Assembly: GCA_002342165.1 (NCBI GenBank)
Contig: DDPM01000190.1
Coordinates: 1 to 13,445, forward strand
Direction: 5' to 3'
DNA length: 13,445 nucleotides
Source: Hylemonella sp. UBA2468
Lineage (GTDB): Bacteria > Pseudomonadota > Gammaproteobacteria > Burkholderiales > Burkholderiaceae_C
Shown here: positions 8,021-13,445 of the stretch, piece after piece
How the letters are laid out: every line of letters starts with the position of its first letter
Numbering within the stretch: position 1 is the stretch's first letter
Made by a program: the position numbers and the translations under genes
The notes under the pieces: generated by a model
Databases searched by the model: none
Told to the model about the DNA's origin: nothing
What the model saw: only the letters and a program-made list of their open reading frames with translations

Positions 8021-9276
8021 GTGCATTCTTTCTGTCCCCAAGCATAGCCCCAGACAAAATGGATATAGGTCATCACACTGAGCATGGCATAGGCCCCCAG
8101 GGCACCTTGAAAGGCCGCCACCTCGGTCCAACCCACCGACTTCAAGGCATCCACCATCAAGCCTATGCCCCATTGCAGGGCAAACACCCCAATAAAAATC
8201 ACCAAGTTGTAAGCCGACAAAGCTCGACCCACCCACTCCTTGCTAAAGGCCTGCCCTACTGCCGGCTGAGCTAAAGATGCCGCCGTACTGCTCACGCAAT
8301 AGGCGATCAACAGCAACCCGGCAGGTATGCCGTCGGGCCGGGTGGCCAGGATCAGCAAGGCCAACAGCAGCAGGTTCAGGGGCGTGCCCCACGTGATCAG
8401 ACGGTTGACGCTCCAACCCGACTGGGCCAGTTTGGGCGCAACCCAACCCCAAGTCCAAAACGTGCACAACATTGCCAGATTGATGGCAAACAAACCAGCT
8501 GAAGCCTGAGTATCCGTGTAGCCGCCCACCTTCATCATCCAGGGCACAGACCATAAGGTTTGAATGGACAACATGCCCCCGTAGTTGACCATCCCCACCC
8601 AAGCCATCCTTCGGAAATAGGGGTGTTTAAACACCTCACCATATCCAGCGCTTAATGGTGCATCGCCATCCCCTTCCGGGCTCGCGTTTTCTTTTGTCTT
8701 AGATTGGTGTTGGGGCACTTGCCACACCAACACCACCATGGCGATCACAAACATCACCGCCAGCAAGGCAAACAAGGCGCGCCATCCGATTACCGGCATG
8801 AGCCACTGCACGGGCAAGGTAGAGGCCAACATGCCCATGGAGCCTGACATCAGCATCCAAGAGTTGGCTCTCAATTGACGCTCAGGGGTGAACCAGTGGC
8901 GAAACCCTGTGAGGGCGGCCATCAAGCAGGCGCTGACCCCAACACCAATTAGAACTCTAGCGGCCAACAAGCCTGCAAAGCTTTGCGCCAATGAAAAAAT
9001 GACACACCCCACCACCGCCAAGGCCAGTAACCACACATTGACCTTTTTGGGGCCTATGCGGTCCAGCCAACGCCCCAAAGGAAGTTGCATGACGGCAAAT
9101 CCCAAAAAATACCCTCCTGCCAGCAAGCCCAAATCCCGGGCTTGCAAACTCAACTCTAAGGTCAGCACTGGAGACAAGGTGGCCGTGATAGCTCGAATCA
9201 GTGCCGAAAAAAAATAGGCCAAAGCGAAAGCCACAAATACCGCGATGGCTTGCTTATTGTTCATGGAATGGGGCAT
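8017..9276 (-). CDS. Major facilitator superfamily transporter, substrate unknown
   Basis: A 419-residue inner-membrane protein with 12 likely membrane helices in two sets of six, separated by a polar central loop at about 188-222 rich in Lys, Glu, Gly and Asp. The MFS motif A between helices 2 and 3 is clear: GRWLDRIGPKKV (68-79). Helix 4 begins RVLIGVGVSACLMAAL (107-122). Family alone does not give the substrate or direction. The start may be the ATG at 9276 or the one 12 bases later (MNNKQAI); neither has a good ribosome binding site. It lies 43 bases after the lipoprotein gene and its TGA overlaps the EIIA start, so it probably shares a transcript with the PTS genes. Confidence 0.88.
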   Translation of the reverse strand: MPHSMNNKQAIAVFVAFALAYFFSALIRAITATLSPVLTLELSLQARDLGLLAGGYFLGFAVMQLPLGRWLDRIGPKKVNVWLLALAVVGCVIFSLAQSFAGLLAARVLIGVGVSACLMAALTGFRHWFTPERQLRANSWMLMSGSMGMLASTLPVQWLMPVIGWRALFALLAVMFVIAMVVLVWQVPQHQSKTKENASPEGDGDAPLSAGYGEVFKHPYFRRMAWVGMVNYGGMLSIQTLWSVPWMMKVGGYTDTQASAGLFAINLAMLCTFWTWGWVAPKLAQSGWSVNRLITWGTPLNLLLLALLILATRPDGIPAGLLLIAYCVSSTAASLAQPAVGQAFSKEWVGRALSAYNLVIFIGVFALQWGIGLMVDALKSVGWTEVAAFQGALGAYAMLSVMTYIHFVWGYAWGQKECT

Positions 9277-9319
9277 CGGATAGGCGATGGTCGTTGCAAG
9301 GGGTGTGTACTCTTGTTGC

Positions 9320-9877
9320 TCAGTTTTTTAACTCCAGGCCAGTGAAAAAGGTTTCGGTCACGGCACTATCTGCTTTTGTAGGGGAGTTCGCAATCCACAC
9401 GGCATGAAACACCTGTGCCCCACTGTGAAACCAAATGCCTTGCATGGCAGTTTGGTGGTTTGTAATAGGTTGCGTTGGATTGGTGTTGTTGGTCATCCAT
9501 TGTGCGTTGGTTGGCAACTTGGCAGCGGGCCACAACGGCAGGTCCGCTGGCATCAGCGTTTGCCCTTGTTGCTGGTACTGCGTTTGGACGGCCAGCATCC
9601 ACTCGGCCTGCACCTTTGCCGCACTGAGATGCACGGGTACTTTTAAGGAGGACACTGCGAACAACTGTCCTTGTATTTCACAACCGGCCATGAGCATTTC
9701 TAAGGCTTGTGTGCTCGGAATTGTCCCCCAAGGCAGCTGCCTTTTGGCATGATCCGGCTTGCAGGGCAACAAGGCTGAAAAGCCACTTTCTTGAATTTCA
9801 ACCTGCCGCCAATTGAACACCGGAGAACAGGCCGTCACAAGAGTCAGCACAGTGCCAGCCAGCACATGCCTGAGCAA
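9320..9877 (-). CDS. Probable lipoprotein of unknown function
   Basis: I do not recognise the family. The frame encodes a short hydrophobic segment ending in a lipobox (LTLVTAC then SPVFNW), so export and lipid attachment are likely. The rest is soluble, with two more cysteines (C39 and C66 from the start chosen here) that may form a disulfide, and several Trp and Gln. The frame is open back to an ATG at 9977-9979, but that start overlaps the cytochrome gene by 37 bases and would place a terminator hairpin inside the coding region. I therefore prefer the TTG at 9875-9877, giving 185 residues with the lipid cysteine at position 17; a GTG at 9863-9865 is another option. The only possible ribosome binding site is GGTGG, 6 bases before the TTG. 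Confidence 0.7.
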   Translation of the reverse strand: MLRHVLAGTVLTLVTACSPVFNWRQVEIQESGFSALLPCKPDHAKRQLPWGTIPSTQALEMLMAGCEIQGQLFAVSSLKVPVHLSAAKVQAEWMLAVQTQYQQQGQTLMPADLPLWPAAKLPTNAQWMTNNTNPTQPITNHQTAMQGIWFHSGAQVFHAVWIANSPTKADSAVTETFFTGLELKN

Positions 9878-9917
9878 ACAAAACCACCACGAACGGTCTT
9901 GTAACCGTTGGTGGTGG
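9876..9917 (-). terminator. Rho-independent terminator of the cytochrome c' gene
   Basis: Arms at 9904-9917 and 9884-9897 pair at 13 of 14 positions around a 6-base loop (9898-9903). On the minus strand the stem is followed by TTTTGTTTG. It begins 25 bases after the stop codon of the cytochrome gene. Confidence 0.85.
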
Positions 9918-9942
9918 CGGGTAGATAGCGCAATAACAGGCT

Positions 9943-10395
9943 TTACTGTGTGCGGAAGTTGTCGTGGCAGTTTTTGCATGAACCGCTGGCAGCGGTAACG
10001 GCGGCCTTCACGTTATCAAGGTTCCCGGTTTTGGTGGCAGCCGTCAATTTGGCCATGTCGACGGACAAGCGGTCAGCAGCATCTTTGAATTTGGCTGCAT
10101 CTGACCATATTTCAGCTTTGGCGCGGGTGTCGCCTTTGTCTGTACCAGCACCAAAAGCAGCCCAAGGCAGTTTGCCCAACATTTCTGCTATTTCGGCATT
10201 TTCTTGGGCAATTTTGGCGTCAAAAGGCACGCGTCCTGCGGCCATGGCGCCCACACGGCCAAAGTGTTGGCCCATGACGAAGAGCGCGTTTTTGCGGTAT
10301 TTGATGGCGTCTTCAGGCTTGGCAAACTGAGCCTGCGCAGTGTGAGAAAGTGTGGCAGCGGCACAGGCTAAGCCGAGTACAACGAGCAATTTCAT
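9943..10395 (-). CDS. Periplasmic cytochrome c' / c556-type protein
   Basis: A 150-residue c-type cytochrome. A signal peptide (MKLLVVLGLACAAATLSHTAQA) is probably cut after residue 22, releasing the protein to the periplasm. Heme is bound near the C-terminus by C140-K-N-C143-H144, the position typical of the four-helix-bundle cytochrome c' family. Members bind NO or carry electrons; which applies here cannot be read from the sequence. An AGGAG site lies 5 bases before the ATG at 10393-10395. The gene is divergent from a cytochrome b561-type gene and ends at a strong terminator, so it is probably transcribed alone. Confidence 0.93.
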   Translation of the reverse strand: MKLLVVLGLACAAATLSHTAQAQFAKPEDAIKYRKNALFVMGQHFGRVGAMAAGRVPFDAKIAQENAEIAEMLGKLPWAAFGAGTDKGDTRAKAEIWSDAAKFKDAADRLSVDMAKLTAATKTGNLDNVKAAVTAASGSCKNCHDNFRTQ

Positions 10396-10501
10396 AAAAA
10401 CTCCTGAGTGTTAACGGTTGGGTGATCGTTTTAACTTACTTTCGGTTGAGAGAATACCTTAGAGTTGCCTATTTGCTGGTGAACTTAAGGATATTTTGAT
10501 C
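10396..10501. promoter_or_regulatory. Divergent promoter region between cytochrome c' and cytochrome b genes
   Basis: A 106-base AT-rich gap that must hold the start signals of both genes. The ribosome binding sites are clear on each side (AGGAG for the minus gene at 10401-10405, TAAGGA for the plus gene at 10486-10491). I could not pick a convincing -35/-10 pair on either strand and saw no FNR-type TTGAT-N4-ATCAA site. Confidence 0.45.
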
Positions 10502-11248
10502 ATGAGTCATATTGTTCGCATTTGGGACCTCCCCACCCGTTTGTTCCATTGGCTGCTGGCTTTGAGTGTTTTGTGCTCCTTAACCACTGCTTGGTTGGGC
10601 GGTGCTGCTATGGAATGGCACTTTCGTTCAGGCTACCTGGTGATCAGCCTCTTGCTGTTCCGCTTGATTTGGGGGTTTGCAGGCGGATACTGGTCAAAGT
10701 GGTCTCGGCTGATTTACTTTGTGGTCCATCCTTGGCAGGTTTGGCTTTATGTCAGGCATCAATTGCTTGGTAAGCCTTTACCCTTTTCAAACGACCATGT
10801 CGACACGTCATTTTCAAACCCAACCCAATCGAATTCCTCCAATCCTGTCACTTGGACTGCCGGACATTCGCCTCTAGGGGCACTGGCTGTGTTGGTCATG
10901 CTTTTGGTAATAGTTGCTCAAGTATCAACGGGATTGATCAGCGACGATGAAATCACCTGGGCGGGGCCTTTGACGGCTTGGGCATCCAGCGCGTGGGTGG
11001 GTTCGGCTACCAGCTACCACAAGACCTGGGGAGAATGGCTGATTGTGGGTCTCATTGTGGTGCATGTGTTGGCCATTGCGGCTTATCAATGGTTTAAGGG
11101 GCAACAGTTACTCAAACCGATGATTTGGGGTGACAAAACGCTGGACCAACCTATGACCGCTTCAAAGGATACTTGGGCTAACCGCTTTATGGGTTTGGCA
11201 TGCTTTGCAATTTGCGCTGTGGCGGTAGCTTGGGCGTTTTTACTCTAA
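10502..11248 (+). CDS. Cytochrome b561-type membrane protein
   Basis: A 248-residue di-heme b-type cytochrome of the bacterial b561 / Ni-hydrogenase b-subunit-like family, in the inner membrane. The N-terminus IWDLPTRLFHWLLALSV carries the first-helix histidine H16, and the family-typical later histidines are seen at H40, H122, H173 (SYHKTWGEW) and H188 (IVVHVLAI). Four helices are expected at about 13-32, 44-62, 124-146 and 178-198. A polar Ser/Asn/Thr-rich loop (about 95-120) and an extra C-terminal hydrophobic helix (about 228-247) are also present. The ATG at 10502 is preferred over the TTG 6 bases upstream; TAAGGA lies about 10 bases before it. The divergent cytochrome c' is a possible electron partner, by context only. 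Confidence 0.92.
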   Translation: MSHIVRIWDLPTRLFHWLLALSVLCSLTTAWLGGAAMEWHFRSGYLVISLLLFRLIWGFAGGYWSKWSRLIYFVVHPWQVWLYVRHQLLGKPLPFSNDHVDTSFSNPTQSNSSNPVTWTAGHSPLGALAVLVMLLVIVAQVSTGLISDDEITWAGPLTAWASSAWVGSATSYHKTWGEWLIVGLIVVHVLAIAAYQWFKGQQLLKPMIWGDKTLDQPMTASKDTWANRFMGLACFAICAVAVAWAFLL

Positions 11249-11256
11249 AAGTCGAT

Positions 11257-11769
11257 ATGGTCAGCGAAAACAAATTGGAACTTCACTCAGAACCTCAAAT
11301 ATTCATCCCCACCACCCCTGAGCATTTGATCGCATTGCGTCTTATTTTTCAGGAATATTCTGAAAGTCTGCCGATCAGCCTTGACTTTCAGGGGTTTGAA
11401 GAAGAGGTGATGAATTTGCCCGGTGAATATGTGGAGCCTAGAGGCTGCATCTTGTTGGCCACCGTAGAGGGCGCCCCCGCAGGTTGTGTGGCCTTAAGGC
11501 CGCTGGACAATGTGGACTACTCCAACGCATGCGAGATGAAGCGTTTGTATGTGCGCCCTAACTTTCGCAGGTTGGGCCTTGGGAGGCTTTTGACAGAATA
11601 CATTTTGGATGCAGCCACCATGGCAGGGTACAGCACGGTTTTGCTGGACACCTTAGACGACATGGAGGCCGCACGGGAGCTTTACGCAGACTTGGGTTTT
11701 GAGGAGATTCCTCCTTTTTACCATTCGCCCATAGCGGGCGCTCACTATTTAAAAGTGGAGCTGGATTAG
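11257..11769 (+). CDS. GNAT-family N-acetyltransferase
   Basis: A 170-residue GNAT acetyltransferase. The acetyl-CoA binding motif is RRLGLGR (104-110), preceded by the beta-strand CEMKRLYVRP (92-101) and followed by an alpha-helix and the strand STVLLDTL; the end ELYADLGFEEIPPFY is the usual GNAT motif B. The substrate is unknown. The ATG at 11257, 8 bases after the cytochrome b stop, gives the normal family length; an upstream start would overlap that gene. The ribosome binding site is weak, which fits coupled translation. It ends 13 bases from the convergent peroxiredoxin gene. Confidence 0.9.
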   Translation: MVSENKLELHSEPQIFIPTTPEHLIALRLIFQEYSESLPISLDFQGFEEEVMNLPGEYVEPRGCILLATVEGAPAGCVALRPLDNVDYSNACEMKRLYVRPNFRRLGLGRLLTEYILDAATMAGYSTVLLDTLDDMEAARELYADLGFEEIPPFYHSPIAGAHYLKVELD

Positions 11770-11782
11770 TCCTTGGAGTTTC

Positions 11783-12292
11783 TTAGACTGCCCTGGCTTG
11801 TTTGAGCATGGTGGCGGCGTCGCTTACTTCAAATTTGCCGCCTTCTTCCACGTTCAGCGTGGCCACTTTTCCATTTTTGACCAACATCGAATAGCGGTTG
11901 CTGCGTACACCCATGCCTCGTGCGGTTAAATCCAATACCAAGCCAGTAGCTTTTGTGAATTCTGCACTTCCGTCACCCAGCATGCGAACTTTGCCGTGAG
12001 TTTTTTGGTCACGCGCCCAAGCGCCCATCACAAAAGCATCGTTGACGCTAACGCACCATATTTCATCGACGCCCGCAGCCTTGATTTCACTCGCATGCTC
12101 GACATAGCCGGGCACGTGTTTGGCCGAGCAGGTAGGGGTAAATGCACCGGGCAAGGCAAAAATGGCAATGGTCTTACCTACACTGGCTTTGATCACGTCA
12201 ACGGCATTGGGGCCAATGCTGCAACCCTCCCCTTCAACCTCTGAGTATTCCATTAGGGTGGTAGCGGGTATGTTGTCTCCAACTTGAATCAT
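11783..12292 (-). CDS. Peroxiredoxin, Prx5 / AhpE-like redoxin family
   Basis: A 169-residue thiol peroxidase that reduces hydrogen and organic peroxides in the cytoplasm. The peroxidatic cysteine is C55 in PGAFTPTCSAKHVPGY, the Prx5 signature, and the conserved arginine lies in RSNRYSML (130-137). C80 (DEIWCVSVND) sits where many bacterial Prx5 proteins have a second cysteine, and C24 is a further one. The start at 12290-12292 is fixed by the family N-terminus (MIQVGDNIPATTL) and by an AGGAG site 6 bases upstream; the frame stays open upstream but that part crosses a terminator. No glutaredoxin domain is fused. It lies 98 bases after rpsQ on the same strand. Confidence 0.95.
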   Translation of the reverse strand: MIQVGDNIPATTLMEYSEVEGEGCSIGPNAVDVIKASVGKTIAIFALPGAFTPTCSAKHVPGYVEHASEIKAAGVDEIWCVSVNDAFVMGAWARDQKTHGKVRMLGDGSAEFTKATGLVLDLTARGMGVRSNRYSMLVKNGKVATLNVEEGGKFEVSDAATMLKQARAV

Positions 12293-12298
12293 GGGTGT

Positions 12299-12303
12299 CT
12301 CCT
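12299..12303 (-). promoter_or_regulatory. Ribosome binding site of the peroxiredoxin gene
   Basis: AGGAG on the minus strand, 6 bases before the ATG at 12290-12292. It decides this start against an in-frame start 84 bases earlier. Confidence 0.8.
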
Positions 12304-12313
12304 GTGTGATTGC

Positions 12314-12338
12314 ATAAAATAAGCCCACCGAAGTGGGC
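12314..12338 (-). terminator. Terminator hairpin after rpsQ, UUCG tetraloop
   Basis: On the minus strand GCCCAC, loop TTCG, GTGGGC (12323-12338), followed by TTATTTTAT. The six-base-pair stem closed by a very stable UUCG loop and the T-rich run fit a Rho-independent terminator at the end of the S10 cluster. It ends about 20 bases before the peroxiredoxin start codon. Confidence 0.75.
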
Positions 12339-12361
12339 CTTGATTGTGCGGGATTTGAAAG

Positions 12362-12380
12362 GCACTTGCAGAACAAGCGC
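12362..12380 (-). other. Second hairpin after rpsQ
   Basis: On the minus strand RNA, GCGCUUG (12380-12374) pairs with CAAGUGC (12368-12362), including one G-U pair, around a 5-base loop. It begins 11 bases after the rpsQ stop and has no T run, so it may protect the 3' end or assist the terminator downstream. Confidence 0.4.
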
Positions 12381-12390
12381 CCCCTAGCAC

Positions 12391-12660
12391 TTAAACGGTT
12401 GCCGCTTTCTCAACCAAACGGGTGGCCACCCAGTTTTTAGTTTTGGAGATGGGACGGCTTTCGGTGATTTCAATGATATCGCCCATGTGGTAAACGCCTT
12501 GCTCGTCATGCGCATGGTATTTGCTGGACTTGGCCACGATCTTTCCATAAAGCTCATGCTTGACACGGCGCTCAACCAAAACCGTTACGGTTTTGGAACG
12601 CTTGTCACTCACCACTTTGCCAATCAAGGTGCGCTTGAGGGATTTTTTTTCTTCCGTCAT
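12391..12660 (-). CDS. rpsQ: 30S ribosomal protein S17
   Basis: An 89-residue S17, an early-binding 16S rRNA protein of the small subunit. The sequence shows the family features: [20 protein letters not shown] (residues 12-31), then [19 protein letters not shown] and [19 protein letters not shown] good site (AAGGAAA) lies before the ATG at 12658-12660. It is the last gene of the S10 cluster here, 11 bases after rpmC, as at the end of the S10 operon in E. coli. Confidence 0.98.
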   Translation of the reverse strand: MTEEKKSLKRTLIGKVVSDKRSKTVTVLVERRVKHELYGKIVAKSSKYHAHDEQGVYHMGDIIEITESRPISKTKNWVATRLVEKAATV

Positions 12661-12671
12661 TTTGGGTTTCC

Positions 12672-12866
12672 TTACTTGGCAGCTTGCTTTTCAGCAAGTA
12701 TGGTTTTAGCACGGGCAATATCGCGACGCACCACTTTGAGCGATGACGTATTGGTGAGTTGTTGCGTCGCCTTTTGCATGCGCAGGCTGAAATGGGCGCG
12801 CTGTAACTCTTTAACTTCAGTTTTCAAAGCTTCAATGTCTTTTTGACGGAGTTCGGTTGTATTCAT
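12672..12866 (-). CDS. rpmC: 50S ribosomal protein L29
   Basis: A 64-residue L29, a two-helix protein near the exit of the peptide tunnel. It begins [18 protein letters not shown] and contains [13 protein letters not shown] and [12 protein letters not shown], which are typical of the family. The ATG at 12864-12866 is used because of family length and an AGGAG site 9 bases upstream; an ATG 27 bases earlier would overlap the end of rplP. The gene lies 16 bases after rplP. Confidence 0.97.
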   Translation of the reverse strand: MNTTELRQKDIEALKTEVKELQRAHFSLRMQKATQQLTNTSSLKVVRRDIARAKTILAEKQAAK

Positions 12867-12875
12867 GGTGTTGTA

Positions 12876-12880
12876 CTCCT
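12876..12880 (-). promoter_or_regulatory. Ribosome binding site of rpmC
   Basis: AGGAG on the minus strand, 9 bases before the ATG at 12864-12866, which selects this start over the in-frame ATG at 12893. Confidence 0.75.
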
Positions 12881-12882
12881 GA

Positions 12883-13299
12883 TCACTGGCCAATCATGCG
12901 GGCCACAAAAGTGGTACGCAAAGGCAACTTGGCTGCGGCCAAGCGAAACGCCTCACGCGCCAATTGCTCGGGCACACCCACAATTTCAAACACAATTTTT
13001 CCGGGCTGAATCTCAGCCACATAGTACTCAGGGTTGCCCTTACCGTTACCCATACGCACTTCAGCGGGCTTTTGAGAAATGGGCTTATCAGGAAACACCC
13101 GAATCCAGATGCGTCCACCGCGCTTGACGTGACGTGAAATCGCGCGGCGAGCCGATTCAATTTGGCGGGCAGTCAAGCGACCTCGATCGGTACATTTGAG
13201 ACCGAAATCGCCAAACGCCACGCTGCTGCCACGTGTGGCAATACCGGTGTTGCGGCCTTTTTGTTCCTTACGGAACTTTCTACGAGCAGGTTGCAGCAT
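12883..13299 (-). CDS. rplP: 50S ribosomal protein L16
   Basis: A 138-residue L16, which helps shape the A-site tRNA region of the large subunit. It begins [17 protein letters not shown] and shows the conserved [26 protein letters not shown] and [15 protein letters not shown] stretches. The family length is about 136-138. An AAGGAG site lies close to the ATG at 13297-13299 and overlaps the end of rpsC, whose stop is only 2 bases upstream. Confidence 0.98.
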   Translation of the reverse strand: MLQPARRKFRKEQKGRNTGIATRGSSVAFGDFGLKCTDRGRLTARQIESARRAISRHVKRGGRIWIRVFPDKPISQKPAEVRMGNGKGNPEYYVAEIQPGKIVFEIVGVPEQLAREAFRLAAAKLPLRTTFVARMIGQ

Positions 13300-13301
13300 G
13301 A

Positions 13302-13445
13302 TTAATCTCCTTTGGCACCGTCAGCAGCTGCAGCTGGCGCGGCGACTTTGCGTACGCGCTTAACGGTGGTTTTGGGTGCATCAGCACCAGTGGCTTCTGA
13401 GGGCTTGTCGCTTCCATCAGCGGGAGCTACATTGGTTCCGGCAGG
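13302..13445 (-). CDS. rpsC: 30S ribosomal protein S3, C-terminal tail (cut by window edge)
   Basis: The last 47 codons of a frame that ends in TAA at 13302-13304, 2 bases before rplP. By position in the S10 cluster (rpsC-rplP-rpmC-rpsQ) this is S3. The visible residues are a low-complexity tail rich in Ala, Pro, Lys and Asp (for example [15 protein letters not shown]), beyond the folded domains; longer tails than in E. coli are common in betaproteobacterial S3. The folded S3 domains are outside the window, so the identification rests on context. Confidence 0.88.
   Translation of the reverse strand, partial: PAGTNVAPADGSDKPSEATGADAPKTTVKRVRKVAAPAAAADGAKGD

Noticed and set aside
8021..8236. 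Upstream extension of the EIIA frame
   Set aside because: It runs antiphase through conserved MFS sequence; the EIIA family N-terminus begins at 8020.
12293..12376. Upstream extension of the peroxiredoxin frame by 28 codons
   Set aside because: It crosses the terminator hairpin, and the Prx5 N-terminus with an AGGAG site supports the start at 12292.

Overview
The window carries ordinary chromosomal housekeeping genes of a betaproteobacterium, most likely from the order Burkholderiales and close to Comamonadaceae. This placement rests on the protein sequences as I recognise them (ATP synthase, LipB with a long insert, EIIA/HPr/EI cluster, S10 ribosomal cluster), on the gene neighbourhoods and on the medium GC content; no search was run. 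I see no mobile element, CRISPR array, tRNA or rRNA gene, phage gene or defence system.

Layout. (1) Bases 1-3043, minus strand: the front half of the F1Fo ATP synthase operon, read atpI-atpB-atpE-atpF-atpH-atpA, with atpA cut by the window edge. A perfect TATAAT -10 box lies about 60 bases before atpI. (2) Bases 3044-3330: a divergent control region with a candidate promoter on each strand and a 23-bp near-perfect inverted repeat just before the plus-strand genes. (3) Bases 3331-5421, plus strand: a DUF493/YbeD-like gene, lipB and lipA. LipB moves octanoyl groups from acyl carrier protein to target proteins and LipA inserts the two sulfurs, so the pair makes lipoyl cofactor. (4) Bases 5443-9877, minus strand: a lipoprotein of unknown function, an MFS transporter, and EIIA (mannose family), HPr and enzyme I of the phosphotransferase system. 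No EIIB or EIIC is present, which suggests a regulatory rather than a sugar-importing phosphorelay. The MFS stop and the EIIA start overlap as ATGA.

(5) Bases 9943-10395, minus strand: a periplasmic cytochrome c' / c556-type protein with a strong terminator. Divergent from it on the plus strand are a cytochrome b561-type membrane protein and a GNAT acetyltransferase. (6) Bases 11783-13445, minus strand: the end of the S10 ribosomal protein cluster (rpsC partial, rplP, rpmC, rpsQ), then a UUCG-loop terminator and a Prx5-type peroxiredoxin.

The most useful observations concern regulation and start sites: the 23-bp inverted repeat before the lipoate genes, a terminator that sits inside the longest reading frame of the lipoprotein and moves its likely start, and a terminator only about 20 bases before the peroxiredoxin start codon. 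I found no convincing new multi-gene system.
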